Source of the DNA: Euonymus europaeus | Lineage: Eukaryota > Streptophyta > Magnoliopsida > Celastrales > Celastraceae | Reading direction: 5' to 3' | Length of the DNA: 64,000 nucleotides | Assembly: GCA_963580455.1 (NCBI GenBank) | Contig: OY756958.1 | Location: forward strand, 14,086,501-14,150,500 | Part shown: positions 1 through 10,935 of the stretch, one piece after another | Layout of the letters: each line of letters begins with the position of its first letter | How positions within the stretch are numbered: the first letter of the stretch is position 1 | The notes under the pieces: generated by a model | Told to the model about the DNA's origin: nothing | What the model saw: only the letters and a program-made list of their open reading frames with translations | Database searches by the model: none | Position numbers and translations under genes: made by a program

Positions 1-1279
1 ATTGTTTTTTCACCATAACACCAACTTTCATTCTCAAATGGACAAAACCGTTAAAAGTTCGTCAATGGAGAGAGTTTAGCAATTCCAAAACATCACAGTT
101 GATATGTGCACACTTTTCATTGTTGCTTTGTGTCCAAATTAACTAGTATAGGCTTCATAGATTGTTTCGCTGCCAAAAGACCAACTTTCATTTTCGATTG
201 GGCAAAACTGTTAAAAGCTCCTCCATGAAGAGAGTTGAGGAATTTCGATCCATTAAAGTTAGCTGGTGTACAATTTTTATTCTTAGTCTAAATTAAATTT
301 TATTAGTAAACTATCCGTAGATTGTTTCGGCGCCAAAACACCAACTTTCATTCCCAAATGGACAAAACAATTAAAAGTTCCTACACGAATAGATTTGAGA
401 AATTTTGAACTATCAAAGTTTATAGGTGTACATATTTATTATTGCTTTACGTCTAAATTTACTGGTATAGGCTTCGTAGATTGTTTCTTTGCCAAAACAC
501 CAACTTTCTTTACCAAATGAACAAAACCGTTAAAAGCACATCCATGAAAGGAGTTGAGGAATTTTGAACCATCAAAGTTAGTTAGTTTACAATTTTTATT
601 CTTATTCGAAATCAAATTTTATAAGTAAAGGATCCATAGATTGTTTTTTCACCACAACACCAACTTTCGTTCATAAGTGGACAAAACCGTTAAAAGTCCC
701 TCGATGGAGAGAGTTGAGCAATTCCAAAATATCAAAGTAGATATGTCTACACTTTTCATTATTGTTTTATGTTCAAATTTACTAGTATAGGGTTCCTAGA
801 TTGTTTCGTTGCCAAAAGACCAACTTTCATTCTCGATTGGGCAAAACCATTAAAAGCTCCTCCATGAAGAGAGTTTAGGAATTTTGAAACATTAAAGTCA
901 GCTGGTGTACATTTTTTATTCTTAGTACAAATCAAATTTTATTAGTAAACTATCTGTTGATTGTTTCATCGCCAAAACACTAACTTTCATTCCAAAATGG
1001 ACAAAACTAATAAAAAAAATTCAGGAAGAGATTTGAGCAATTCTGAACTATCAAAGTTGATAGGTGTACACATTTTATTATTGCTTTATGTCCAAATTTA
1101 TTGGTATAGGCTTTGTAGATTGTTTCGTTGCCGAAACACCAAATTTCGTTCCCAAATGGACAAAACTGTTAAAAGCACCTCCGTGGAGAGAGTTGTGGAA
1201 TTTCAAACCATCAAAGTTAGTCGGTGTAAAATTGTAATTCTTAATCTAAATCAAATTCTATTAGTAAAGGATCCGTATA
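1..1279 (+). repeat. Two ~640-bp tetrameric higher-order repeat blocks
   Basis: The monomer beginning ATTGTTTTTTCACCATAACA at 1 recurs at about 640. The next three monomers follow in the same order: a CGATTGGGCAAAA type, a type ending in TATTAGTAAACTATC, then a type ending in AGTAAAGGATCC. Similar block starts occur near 3199 and 8195, so the four-monomer unit is an old HOR that has since diverged. Confidence 0.75.
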
Positions 1280-4276
1280 TTTTTTTGTCGCCATAACACC
1301 AACTTTCGTTGACAAATATACAAAACCGTTAAAAGTTCTTTCATGGAGAAAGTTCAGCAATTATGTACCATCAAAGTTGATAGGTGTACACTTTTTATTG
1401 TTGTTTTCAGTCCAAATTTACAAGTATAGGGCTTCGTAGATTGTTTCGTTGCCAAAACACTATCGTTCTTTCTCACTTGGCCAAAACCGTTAAATGTTCA
1501 CCATGGAGAAAGTTGACGAATTTTGAACCATCAAAGTTCGTCTGTGTACACTTCTATTGTTATTTTATGTCAAATTTTATATGAGTATAGGTTATGTAGA
1601 TTATTTCGTTGCCAAAATACCAACATTCATTCCCAAATGCACAAAACTATTAAAAGCTCATCTATGGAGAAAGTTGAGGAATTCCAAACCAATAAAAATG
1701 ATAGGTGTACATTTTTTATTGTTTCTTTATGTTCAAAGTTACAAGTATAGGCTTTGTAGATTGTTTCGTTGCTGAAACATCAATTTTTGTTCGCAAATGG
1801 ACAAAATTGTTAAAAACACCTCCATGGAGAGAGAGTTTAACAATTCTGAACCATCACAGTTGGTAATTGTACACATTTTATTAATGCTTTATGACAAAAT
1901 TTACTAGTATGAGATTCGTGGATTATTTTGTTGTCAAAAGAACAACTTTCGTTCTTAATTGGGCAAAATCATTAAAAGCACCTCCATGGAGAGAGTCGAT
2001 GAATTTCAAACCATCCAAGTTAGTCGGTGTACAATTTTAATTCTTATTCTAAATCAAATTTTATGAGTAAAGGATCCGTAGGTTGTTTCGTCGCTAAAAC
2101 ACCAACTTTTATTCGCAAATGGACAAAACCATTAAAAGTTCGTCATTTAAAAGAGTTGAGAAATTCCGAACAATCAAAGTTAATAGGTGTACACATTTTA
2201 TTATTACTTTATGTCTAAATTTACCGGTATAGGCTTCGTAAACTGTTTTGTTGCCAAAAGACCAACTTTCGTTCTCAATTGGACAAAACCGTTAAAAGCA
2301 CCTCCATCGAGAGAGTTGAGGAATTTTGAACCATGAAACTTGGTCGGTGTATACATTTTATTGTTATTTTAGGTCAAATTTTATGAGTATAAGTTGCGTA
2401 GATTGTTTCGTTGCCAAAAGAAAAACACTCATTCCCAAATGCACAAAACTATTAAAAGCTCCTCCATGAACAAAGTTGAGGAATTCCAAACCGTCAAAGT
2501 TGATAGGTGTACACTTTTTATTGTTGCTTATATCCAAATTTACTACTATTAGTTTTGTAGATTGTTTCATTGCTAAAACAACATTTTTCGTTCCCAAATG
2601 AACAAAATCGTTAAAAGCACCTTCATGGAGAAAGTTGAGCAATTTTGAACCGTCAAAGTTGGTGTACAATTTTTATTGTTGCTTTATATCTAAATTTACT
2701 AGTAGAGGCTTCGTGGATTGTTTCGTTGTCAAAAGACTATCTTTCGTTCTCATTTGAACAAAACCGTTAAATGCTCCTCCATGGAGAGAGTTGCGGAATT
2801 TTGAATAATCAAAGTTGGTCGGTGTATAATATTTATTCTTATTCTAAATCAAATTTTATAAGTAAAGTATCTGTAGATTGTTTCGTCGCAAAACGCCAAA
2901 TTTTGTTGGCAAATGACCAAAACTATTACAAGTTCGTCCATGGAGAGAGTTGATCAAATGCGAACTATCAATGTTGAAAGGTGCACACATTTTATTATTG
3001 TTTTTTGTCAAAATTTACTGGTATAGGTTTCGTAGATTGTTTTGTTTCGAAATGACTAACTTTCGTTCTCAATTGGGCAAAACCGTTAAAAGCACCTCCA
3101 TGGAGAGAGTTGAGGAATTTTGAACCATCAAAGTTAGTCGGTGTATAATATTTATTCTCATTCTAAATCAAATTTTATGGGTAACGGATCTGTATATTGT
3201 TTTTTCACCATAACACCAACTTTCGTTCTCAAATGGACAAAACAGTTAAAAGTTCCTCAATGGAGAGAGTTGAGCAATTCCAAAATATCAAAGTTGATAG
3301 TTGTACACTTTTCATTGTTGCTTTATGTCAATATTTTCTAGTATAAGCTTCGTAGATTGTTTCGTTGCCAAAAGGCCAACTTTCATTCTCGATTGGGCAA
3401 AACCGTTAAAAGCTCCTCTAGGAAGAGAGTTGAAGAATTTCAAATCATCAAAGTTAGTTGGTGTACAATTTTTATTCTTAGTCTAAATCAAATTTTATAA
3501 GTAAACTATTCATAGATTTTTTCGTCACCAAAACACCAACTTTCATTCCCAAATGGAAAAAACTATTACAAGTTCCTGCATGAAGAGATTTGAACAATTC
3601 TGAACTATCAAAGTTGATAAGGGTACACATTTTATTATTGCTTTATGTCCAAATTTACTGGTATAGGCTTCGTAGATTGTTTCGTTGCCAAAACACAAAC
3701 TTTCGTTCCCAATCGGACAAAATCGTTAAAAGCACCTCCATGGAGAGAGTTGAGGAATTTTGAACCATCAAAGTTGATCGGTGCACACTTTTTATTGTTA
3801 TTTTATGTTAAAGTTAGTCGGTGTAAAGTTGTAATTCTTATTCTAAATCAAATTTTATGAGTAAAGGATCCGTAGATTGTTTTATTGCCATAACACCAAC
3901 ATTCGTTCGCAAATATATAAAACCGTTAAAATTTCCTCCATACAGAGAGTTGAGCAATTTCGTATCATCAATGTTTATAGGTGTACACTTTTTATTGTTG
4001 TTTTATGTCTAAATTTACTAGTATAGGCTTCGTATATTGTTTCATTGCGAAAACAACACCGTTTGTTCTCACTTGCCCAAAACCGTTAAATGCTCCTCCA
4101 TGGAGAGAGTTGATGAATTTTGAACCATCAAAGTTGATCGGTGTACACTTTCTATTGTTATTTTATGTCAAATTTTATGAGTATAGGCTGTGTAGATTAT
4201 TTCATTGCCAAAAAGTCAACATTCATTGCCAAATGCACAAAACTATTAAAAGCTCCTCCATGGAGAAAGTTGAAGA

Positions 4277-4281
4277 ATTCC
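4277..4281. repeat. Target-site duplication ATTCC (left; mate at 7096-7100)
   Basis: ATTCC lies directly before the TG that starts the LTR at 4282 and directly after the CA at 7094-7095. The satellite continues in phase across it (GAATTCC then AATCCATTAAA). Five base pairs is the usual LTR-retrotransposon integrase footprint. Confidence 0.8.
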
Positions 4282-4507
4282 TGACGCGGGCTTAAGCCAT
4301 TAAGTGGGCATAGCCCATTCTATTTTGTTGGGCCTAGCCCATTGTAATTATTTATTGTATTTTTCTAGGGTTTATTTTGGTGGGTGCTGGCTGGAAAGGG
4401 GACTATTCCTGATTTATGTATTTTGGGTACACTGCAGTTCAACGTGAAGCTGTTCTAGAAGTTTGATCGGGTATCATTCTTCTTCATTTGTGACTTTCGC
4501 TGTGTCA
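4282..4507 (+). repeat. 5' LTR of chromovirus fragment
   Basis: Starts TGACGCGGGCTTAAGCC and ends TTCGCTGTGTCA, 226 bp, followed two bases later by the PBS. It is short for a gypsy LTR. No second full copy exists in the window; only its last 10 bp recur at 7086-7095. Confidence 0.75.
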
Positions 4508-4509
4508 GG

Positions 4510-4520
4510 TGGTATCAGAG
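4510..4520 (+). other. Primer-binding site, tRNA-iMet type
   Basis: TGGTATCAGAG matches the complement of the initiator tRNA-Met 3' end and lies two bases past the LTR end, where minus-strand synthesis is primed. The match falters after 11 bases (GGAGC follows). Confidence 0.85.
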
Positions 4521-4540
4521 GGAGCGGCTTTTCCATCCCG

Positions 4541-6766
4541 ATGGCCAATGGCGGTGATGGGAGCAATCAGCCTCGTGATGGTGTTCAGGGGTTACCAGAA
4601 GCTTGGGTAGCGATTCACGCTCAGCAAGCAGCTACTCGTGATTTAGCACAACGAGTTGATCGACAGTTCTCTACCATCGCCGACCAACTTGAGCATCTGT
4701 TACAGATTGTGGTTGACAAGCAGGGGCCATCAAACTTACCTCCCGCGGCCGATGTTGCTCCAACACGACCCGTTAATCGGTATATACCCAACCACCCACA
4801 ACGCTTCGATTTGCCGGACTGGGGTGACAGTGATGATGAGGATGATGCCGTTTCTGAGCTGGGAGCTGGTCATTATGGTGGTGGGAGATATAATCGGTAC
4901 CAAGGTGGGGATGACTTCAAACTCCGGGTTGACATTCCTCCTTTCAGTGGTGACCTCACTATTGAACAGTTCCTCGATTGGCTTTCTGAAGTTGATCGTT
5001 TCTTCGACTACATGAAGATTGATGCTGCTCGCCGTGTCAAGTTGGTTGCTTTCCGTTTGAAAGGAAGCGCCTCTGTTTGGTGGGACAGATTGCAAGTTAC
5101 ACGGAGGAGGGAAGGCCGGGGCCCTGTGCGCACTTGGGAGCGGATGAAACAATTATTGCGAGGTAGATTCCTTCCTCCAGACTATGAACAGTACCTTTTC
5201 CAAGCGTATCAGCGTTGCACTCAAGGCAGTAAAACTGTGCATGAGTACACTAATGAATTTTTAAGATTAGTCGAGCGTAATCAGCTGACGGAGAGTGACA
5301 ACCAGCAAGCTGCCGGATATTTGGATGGGTTGCGACCTGTCATTAGAGACAAGATTGGGGTCCAGATGGTGCTGAGTGTTTCAGAGGCACGAAATCTAGG
5401 TTTGAAGGCCGAGTTAATGCTACACGAAAAGGGTCGCACTAACAGTTATCGGCGTTTTAATTCCGGGGAAGGAAATAATCGATCGCCTATAGACAACAAA
5501 GGTAAAGTGGCACAATCAGTAAATGAGAAGTGTGACGGAGATAGTAAAAATGAAGTGGGGCGCTCTAGCAAAGATGCTCCGCTTAATCCAGTCAATAAAC
5601 CCACCAATCCATATGCTAGGCCTGCCATAATGAAATGTTTTAAATGCAACCAGGCTGGGCATCGTTCCAGCGACTGTCCTCGACGAAAAGCAATCAATGT
5701 GGTTCAATGTGAACTTGCGGAAGATGAAGATACTGTTTATTGTGCTCCGGATGGACAGGATGATAGTAATGGTGAAGATGATTGTGGCTGTGCAACTTAT
5801 GTGGTGCGAAAATTGATGCTTTCCCAGAAAATTGAAGATAATTCTCAGCGGAATAAATTGTCCAAAACTCGGTGCACTATTCGTGGAAAATTGTTCAATT
5901 TAATCATTGATGGGGGAAGCCAAGAAAATTTAATTAGTAGGGCAGCAGTGCAGAAACTCCAGTTGAAGCCTGAGCAGCATCCCAATCCTTATGAAGTGGG
6001 ATGGCTTAAAACTGTGGGCAATATTAAAGTTTCTGAGAGATGTTTGGTCCCATTCTCCATTGGTAAATATGCCGATGAACTTTACTGTGATATTATGGAC
6101 ATGGAAGCTTGTGACTTGTTGTTTGGAAGGCCTTGGCAATATGACGTTGATGCTAAGCATGCTGGCCGGGACAATACATACCACTTGCAGAAAAATGGGG
6201 TTCGTTTTACTTTATTACCTATAGCAAGTAAGACACAGAAAGATGATGTACCGGTGCACGACAACAATTTCTTGACAATAGCTCATTCCAGTGTAGACTT
6301 TGAAAATGAATGCAAGCAATCCCGTGAGATCCATCTTTTGCTCATAAAAGGGGAAGTAGAGTATACTGAGGCGGATAAAGAGAAATTGGCACCGGAGGTG
6401 CTATTGTTGTTAGCAGAATTTGGTGATGTAATACCCGACGAATTACCGGATTCGCTGCCTCCCATGCGAGATATCCAACATCATATTGATTTGATTCCGG
6501 GGGCCAGTCTTCCTAATCTCCCACATTATAGGATGACTACGAAAGAAAATGATATTTTGCCCGAAAAGGTGGAGGAGCTATTGAAGAAGGGACATATTCA
6601 AGTTACTATGAGTCCATGTGTGGTTCCTGCACTATTAACACCAAAGAAAGACGGCAGTTGACGGATGTGTGTCGACAGCCGAGCCATTAACAAAATTACT
6701 GTGGGATACAAATTTCCCATTCCCCGGTTCGATGACATGTTGGATCAATTAGATGGGGCACTTTTA
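4541..6766 (+). pseudogene. Gag-protease-partial RT of a chromovirus (truncated)
   Basis: The likely start is the ATG at 4541 (MANGGDG), just after the PBS leader; upstream codons read through LTR and PBS. The retrotransposon gag domain lies at about residues 125-265 (WWDRLQ, RTWERMK, RGRFLPPDYEQYL). A CCHC knuckle, CFKCNQAGHRSSDC, follows, then a retropepsin-like domain with active site IIDGGSQENL; D-G-G-S rather than D-S/T-G is usual in CRM/Galadriel-type elements. The RT start contains PALLTPKKDGS. TGA at 6659-6661 interrupts RT at a position that is normally Trp, a single G-to-A change. The frame reopens ([13 protein letters not shown]) until the foldback cuts it at 6766. The catalytic aspartates of RT, RNase H, integrase and any chromodomain are missing. 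Confidence 0.88.
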
Positions 6767-7095
6767 TGACACAGCGTGGACCCCACCCCAAGGGCACACC
6801 TTCGGAAGGTGGGCTACCCAGGCCTCAGAGGCCGAGTCCACGGCATGGGCCGGGCTCAACCCAACGCTGGTGCCAGTGCAGCTTAGCTGGTTGATGGGAT
6901 TGCCCCGTCAAAGGATGTCAAGGGTTCGAGCCTTGGCATCAACATCCCTTGGTTCTCCAGGGGTTGGGGTGTACGGTCTACAGGCTTGGCACCAGCATTG
7001 GATTGAGCCCGGCCCATGCCGTGGACTCGGCTTTTGAGGCCTGGGTAGCCTACCTTCCGAAGGTGTGCCCTTGGGGTGGGGTCCACGCTGTGTCA
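6767..7095 (+). mobile_element. Foldback/MITE-like element with 109-bp inverted arms and tRNA-like loop
   Basis: The left arm 6767-6875 (starts TGACACAGCGTGGACCCC) and right arm 6987-7095 are inverted repeats with about 5 mismatches. All mismatches are transitions, the right arm carrying the A/T version in the folded comparison. The arms are GC-rich, unlike the satellite. The 111-bp loop (6876-6986) holds a tRNA-like core with A-box and B-box motifs. No coding capacity and no separate TSD were found: the left side abuts RT, the right side the satellite. Candidates are a MITE/foldback transposon or a rearranged SINE. Confidence 0.8.
6872..6942 (+). other. tRNA-like (pol III promoter-like) core inside the foldback
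   Basis: CAGCTTAGCTGGT at 6879-6891 resembles the tRNA A box (TAGCTCAGTTGGT). GGTTCGAGCC at 6923-6932 matches the B box and starts 44 bp downstream, as in a tRNA. A perfect 5-bp T-stem (CAAGG/CCTTG) encloses the 7-nt loop GTTCGAG. The presumed acceptor strands do not pair, so this is a tRNA-derived, SINE-like relic and not a working tRNA gene. Confidence 0.6.
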
Positions 7096-7100
7096 ATTCC

Positions 7101-10100
7101 AATCCATTAAAAATGATAGGTGTACAATTTCTATTATTTCTTTATATCCAAATTTACTAGTATAGGCTTTGTAGATTGTTTCGTTGCTAAAACACCAACT
7201 TTCGTTCCCAAATGGACAAAACCATTAAAAGCACCTCCATGGAGAGAGAGTTGAGTAATTCCGAACTATCACATTTGGTCGGTGTACACTTTTTTTTGTG
7301 GCTTTATGTCAAAATTTACTAGTAGAGGCTTTGTAGATTGTTTGGTTGGTATACACTTTTTCTTGTTATTTTATGTCAAATTTTTTGAGTATGTGATGTG
7401 TAGATTGTTTCGTTGCCAAAAGACCAACATTCATTCGAAATGCATGACACTATTAAAAGCTCCTCCATGTAGAAAGTTGAGTAATTCCAAACCATCAAAG
7501 TTGATAGGTGTACAATTTTCATTGTTGTTTTATGTCCAAATTTACTAGTACTGGTGTCATAGATTATTTCATTTCTAAAACACCAACTTTCGTTCCCAAA
7601 TTGACAAAGCCGTTAAAAACACCTCCATTGAGCGAGTTGAGCAATTGCGAAATATCAAAGTTGATAGGTGTACACATTTTATTATTGCCTTATGACCAAA
7701 TATAGTAGTATGGGATTCGTGGATTGTTTTGTTGTCAAAAGACCAACTTTCGTTCTGAATTGGGCAAAATCGTTAAAAGCACCTCCGTGGAGAGAGCTGA
7801 GGAATTTCAAACCATCCATGTTGATCGGTGTACAATTTTAATTCTTATTCTAAATCAAATTTTATGAGTAAAGTATCCATAGATTGTTTTGTCGCTAAAA
7901 CACCAACTTTCGTTCGTAAATGGACAAAACCATTAAAAGTTCCTCTATGAAAAGAGTTAAGCAATTATGAACAATCAAAGTTAATAGGTGTACACATTTT
8001 ATTATTGTTTTATGTCCAAATTTACGGATATGGGCTTCGTAGATTGTTTTGTTGCCAAAAGACCAACTTTCGTTCTCAATTGGGCAAAATCCCTAAAAGC
8101 ACCTCTATGGAAAGAGTTGAGGAATTTCGAACAATCAATGTTAGTCGGTGTACAATTTCTATTCTTATTTTAAATCAAATTTTTTGAGTACGTAGAATTA
8201 TTTTTTCACTATAACACCAACTTTCGTTCGGAAATGGACAAAACCGTTAAAAGTTCCTCAATTGAGAGAGTTGAGCAATTCCAAAACTTCAAAGTGGATA
8301 TGTGTACACTTTTCGTAGTTTATTTATGTCCAAATTTACTAGTATAAGCTTCGTAGATTGTTTTGTTATCAAAAGATCAACTTTCATTCTCGATTGGGCA
8401 AGATCGTTAAAAGCTCACCCATAAGAGAGTTGAGGAATTTCGAACCGTCAAAGTTGGTTGGTGAACAATTTTTATTCTTAGACTAAATCAAATTTTATTA
8501 GTAAACCATCCGGAGATTGTTTCGTCGCCAAAACACCAACTTTCATTCCCAAATGAAAAAAACTATTAAAAGTTCCTCCATGAAGAGATTTGAGCAATTC
8601 TGAGTTCTCAAAGTTGATAGGTGTACACATTTTATTATTGCTTTATGTCCAAATTTACTAGTATAGGCTTTGTAGATTTTTTCGTCGCCAAAACACCCAC
8701 TTTCGTTCCCAATTCGACAAAACCATTAAAAGCACCACCATGGAGAGAGTCGAAGAATTTCAAACCATCAAAGTTAATCGTTGTCAAATTATAATTCTTA
8801 TTCTAAATCAAATTTTATGAGTAAAGGATCCGTAAATTGTTTTGTTGCCAAAACACCATCTTTCGTTCGCAAATATACAAAACCTTTAGAAGTTCCTCCA
8901 TGTCGAGAGTTGAGAAATTCTGTACCATCAAAGTTGATAAGTGTACACTTTTTATTGATTTTTTACGTCAAAATTTACTAGTATAGGCTTCATAGATTCT
9001 TTAGTTGTCAAAACACCATCGTTCGTTCTCACTTGGCCAATGCCGTTAAATGCTTCTCCATGGAGAGAGTTGAGGATTTTTGAACCGTCTAAGTTGGTCG
9101 GTGTACACTTTTTATTGTTATTTTATGTCAAACTTTATGAGCATAGGTTGTGTAGATTATTTCGTTGCCAAAAGACCAACATTTATTCCCAAATGCACAA
9201 AACTATTTAAAGCTCCTCTTTGGAGAAAGTTGAGGAATTCCAAACCATTAAAAATGATAAGTGTACACTTTTTAGTGTTGTTTTATGTCCAAATTTAATA
9301 GTATTGGCCTTTTAGATTGTTTCATTGCTAAAACACCAACTTTCGTTCCCAAATGAACAAAATCGTTAAAAGCACCTCCATGGAGAGAGTTGAGCAATTC
9401 CGAACCATCAAAGTTGTTGTACACTTTTTATTTTTACTTTATGTCTAAATTTACTAGTAGAGGCTTTGAAGATTGTTTCGTTGCCAAAATACCAACTTTC
9501 GTTCTCATTTGGACAAAATTGTTAAATGCTACTCCATGGAGAGAGTTGAGAAATTTCGAACCATCAAATTTTGTCGGTGTATAATTTTATTCTTATTCTA
9601 AATCAAATTTTATTAGTAAAGGATCCATAGATTTTTTTCGTTGGCAAAATGCCAACTTTCGTTCCCAAATGACCAAAACTACTAAAAGTTCCTCCATGGA
9701 GAGAGTTGAGCAATTCTGAACTATTAAAGTTGATAGGTTTACACATTTCATTGTTTCTTTATCTCCAAATTTATTGGTATTGGATTTGAGATTGTTTGGT
9801 TGTCAAAAGACCAACTTTCGTTCTCAATTGGGCAAAATCGTCAAAAGTACCTCCCTGGAGAGAGTTGAGGAATTTTGAACCATTAAAGCTAGTCGTTGTA
9901 CAATTTTTATTCTTATTCTAAATTAAATTTAAAAAAAAAAGATCCATAGATTGTTTGGTCACCATAATAACAACTTTTCTTCGAAAATGGACAAAACCAT
10001 TAAAACTTCCTCCATGGAGAGAGTTAGCAATTTCGAACCATCAAAGTTGATAGTTGTACACTTTTTACTGTTGTTTTATTCCCAAATTCACTAGTATAGG

Positions 10101-10935
10101 CTTCTTAGATTGTTTCGTTGCTAAAAGATAAACTTTCGTTCTCAATTAGGCAAAACTGTTAGAAGCTCCTCCATGTAAAGAGTTGAGAAATTTCAAACTA
10201 TCAAAGTTATTCAGTGTACAATTTTTATTCTTATTCTAAATCAAATTTTATGAGTTAATGATCCACAAATTGTTTCGTTGCCATAACACTAACTTTGGTT
10301 CCCAAATTGACTAAACCAATCAAAGTTCCTCCGTGGATAGAGTTGAACAATTTTGAACCATTAAAGTTGATAGGTGTACACTTTTTATTCTTACTTTATG
10401 TCCAAATTTAATAGTATAGGCTTCGTAGATTGTTTCATTGTTAAAAGACCAACTTTCGTTCTTCTTTAGGGAAAACTGTTAGAAGCTCCACTATACAGAG
10501 AGATGAAGAATTTTGAACCATTAAAGTTAGTCGGTGTATAATTTTTATTCTTATTATAAATCAAATTTTATTAGTAAAGGATCCGTGGATTAGTTCGTCT
10601 CCAAAACACCAACTTTCGTTCCCAAATGGAAAAAAAATTAAAAAATCATTCATAAAAAGAGTTGAGCAATTCTGAACTATCAAAGTTGATAGGTGTACAA
10701 ATTTTATTATTTCTTTATGTCCAAATTTACTAGTATAGACTTCACAGATTGTTTCATTGTCAAAACACCAACTTTGAACCATCAAAGTTAGTCGGCGAAC
10801 AATTTTTATTCTTATTCTAAATCAAATTTTATGAAAAAAGTATCCGTAGATTGTTTCATCGCCATAACAACAACTTTCGTTCGCAAATGGATAAAACCAT
10901 TAAAAGATTCTCCATGGAGAGAGTTGAGCAATTTC
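7101..10935 (+). repeat. ~160-bp satellite, array segment 2 (forward)
   Basis: Continues segment 1 in the same orientation and phase after the insertion, about 24 monomers. Monomers near 7300-7400 are partly deleted, and near 10740-10790 one monomer is shortened (CAACTTTGAACCATC joins two phases). No gene or other element is seen. It ends abruptly at TTGAGCAATTTC where an LTR begins. Confidence 0.93.

Larger units (their letters stand above)
1..4281 (+). repeat. ~160-bp tandem satellite, array segment 1 (forward)
   Basis: About 27 head-to-tail monomers of roughly 159-160 bp. The recurring landmark ATTGTTTCGTTGCCAAAA appears near 161, 321, 480 and 640 and onward. Each monomer runs: GATTGTTTCG, CCAACTTTCGTTC, GGACAAAACCGTTAAAAG, CTCCATGGAG, ATCAAAGTTG, GGTGTACAC, a T-rich stretch, CAAATTTACTAGTATAGG. 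Two broad types alternate: one ends in TTTACTGGTATAGGCTTCG, the other in TTTTATGAGTAAAGGATCCG, which carries a BamHI site. Divergence between monomers is substantial by eye. No gene is present; short ORFs here are by-products of the repeat because the period is not a multiple of three. A centromeric or pericentromeric role is an inference from monomer length, AT richness and TE context. Confidence 0.95.
4282..7095 (+). mobile_element. Chimeric Ty3/gypsy chromovirus fragment ending in a foldback element
   Basis: A 2.8-kb insertion in the satellite with TG...CA ends and a 5-bp TSD (ATTCC). In order it holds a 226-bp 5' LTR, a tRNA-Met-type PBS, gag, protease and the first part of RT, then a 329-bp inverted-repeat element in place of the rest of pol and the 3' LTR. 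The last ten bases, CGCTGTGTCA, equal the last ten of the 5' LTR (4498-4507). Gag with a zinc knuckle, a D-G-G-S protease and the RT start resemble the CRM/Galadriel branch of chromoviruses. The TSD suggests the composite integrated as one piece. The alternative is a full element later eroded and invaded by the foldback, with a fortuitous TSD. Confidence 0.75.

Noticed and set aside
160..185. Resemblance of TTTCGTTGCCAAAAGAC in the monomer to a CENP-B box
   Set aside because: Only the TTTCGTTG start agrees; the required internal A and the CGGG core are absent. Plants also lack an established CENP-B box system.
1..4281. CRISPR-like array of regular repeats
   Set aside because: Repeats are contiguous 160-bp monomers with no unique spacers, and the context is a plant genome.
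961..4295. Many 60-123-codon ORFs across the satellite, similar to each other (FVDCFVAK, KAPPWREL, SKLVGVHFLL)
   Set aside because: They recur because the DNA repeats. The 160-bp period shifts frame each monomer, start sites vary and there are no codon-level signs of selection, so I do not call them genes. The same applies to all other satellite segments.
6872..6942. A functional tRNA gene in the foldback loop
   Set aside because: Boxes A and B and a T-stem are present, but the acceptor stem does not pair and no convincing anticodon stem is seen, so it is treated as a tRNA-derived relic.
6753..7102. Overlapping Pro/Gly-rich ORFs on both strands in the foldback
   Set aside because: They follow from GC-rich inverted arms that lack stops on either strand; no motif or start context supports coding.
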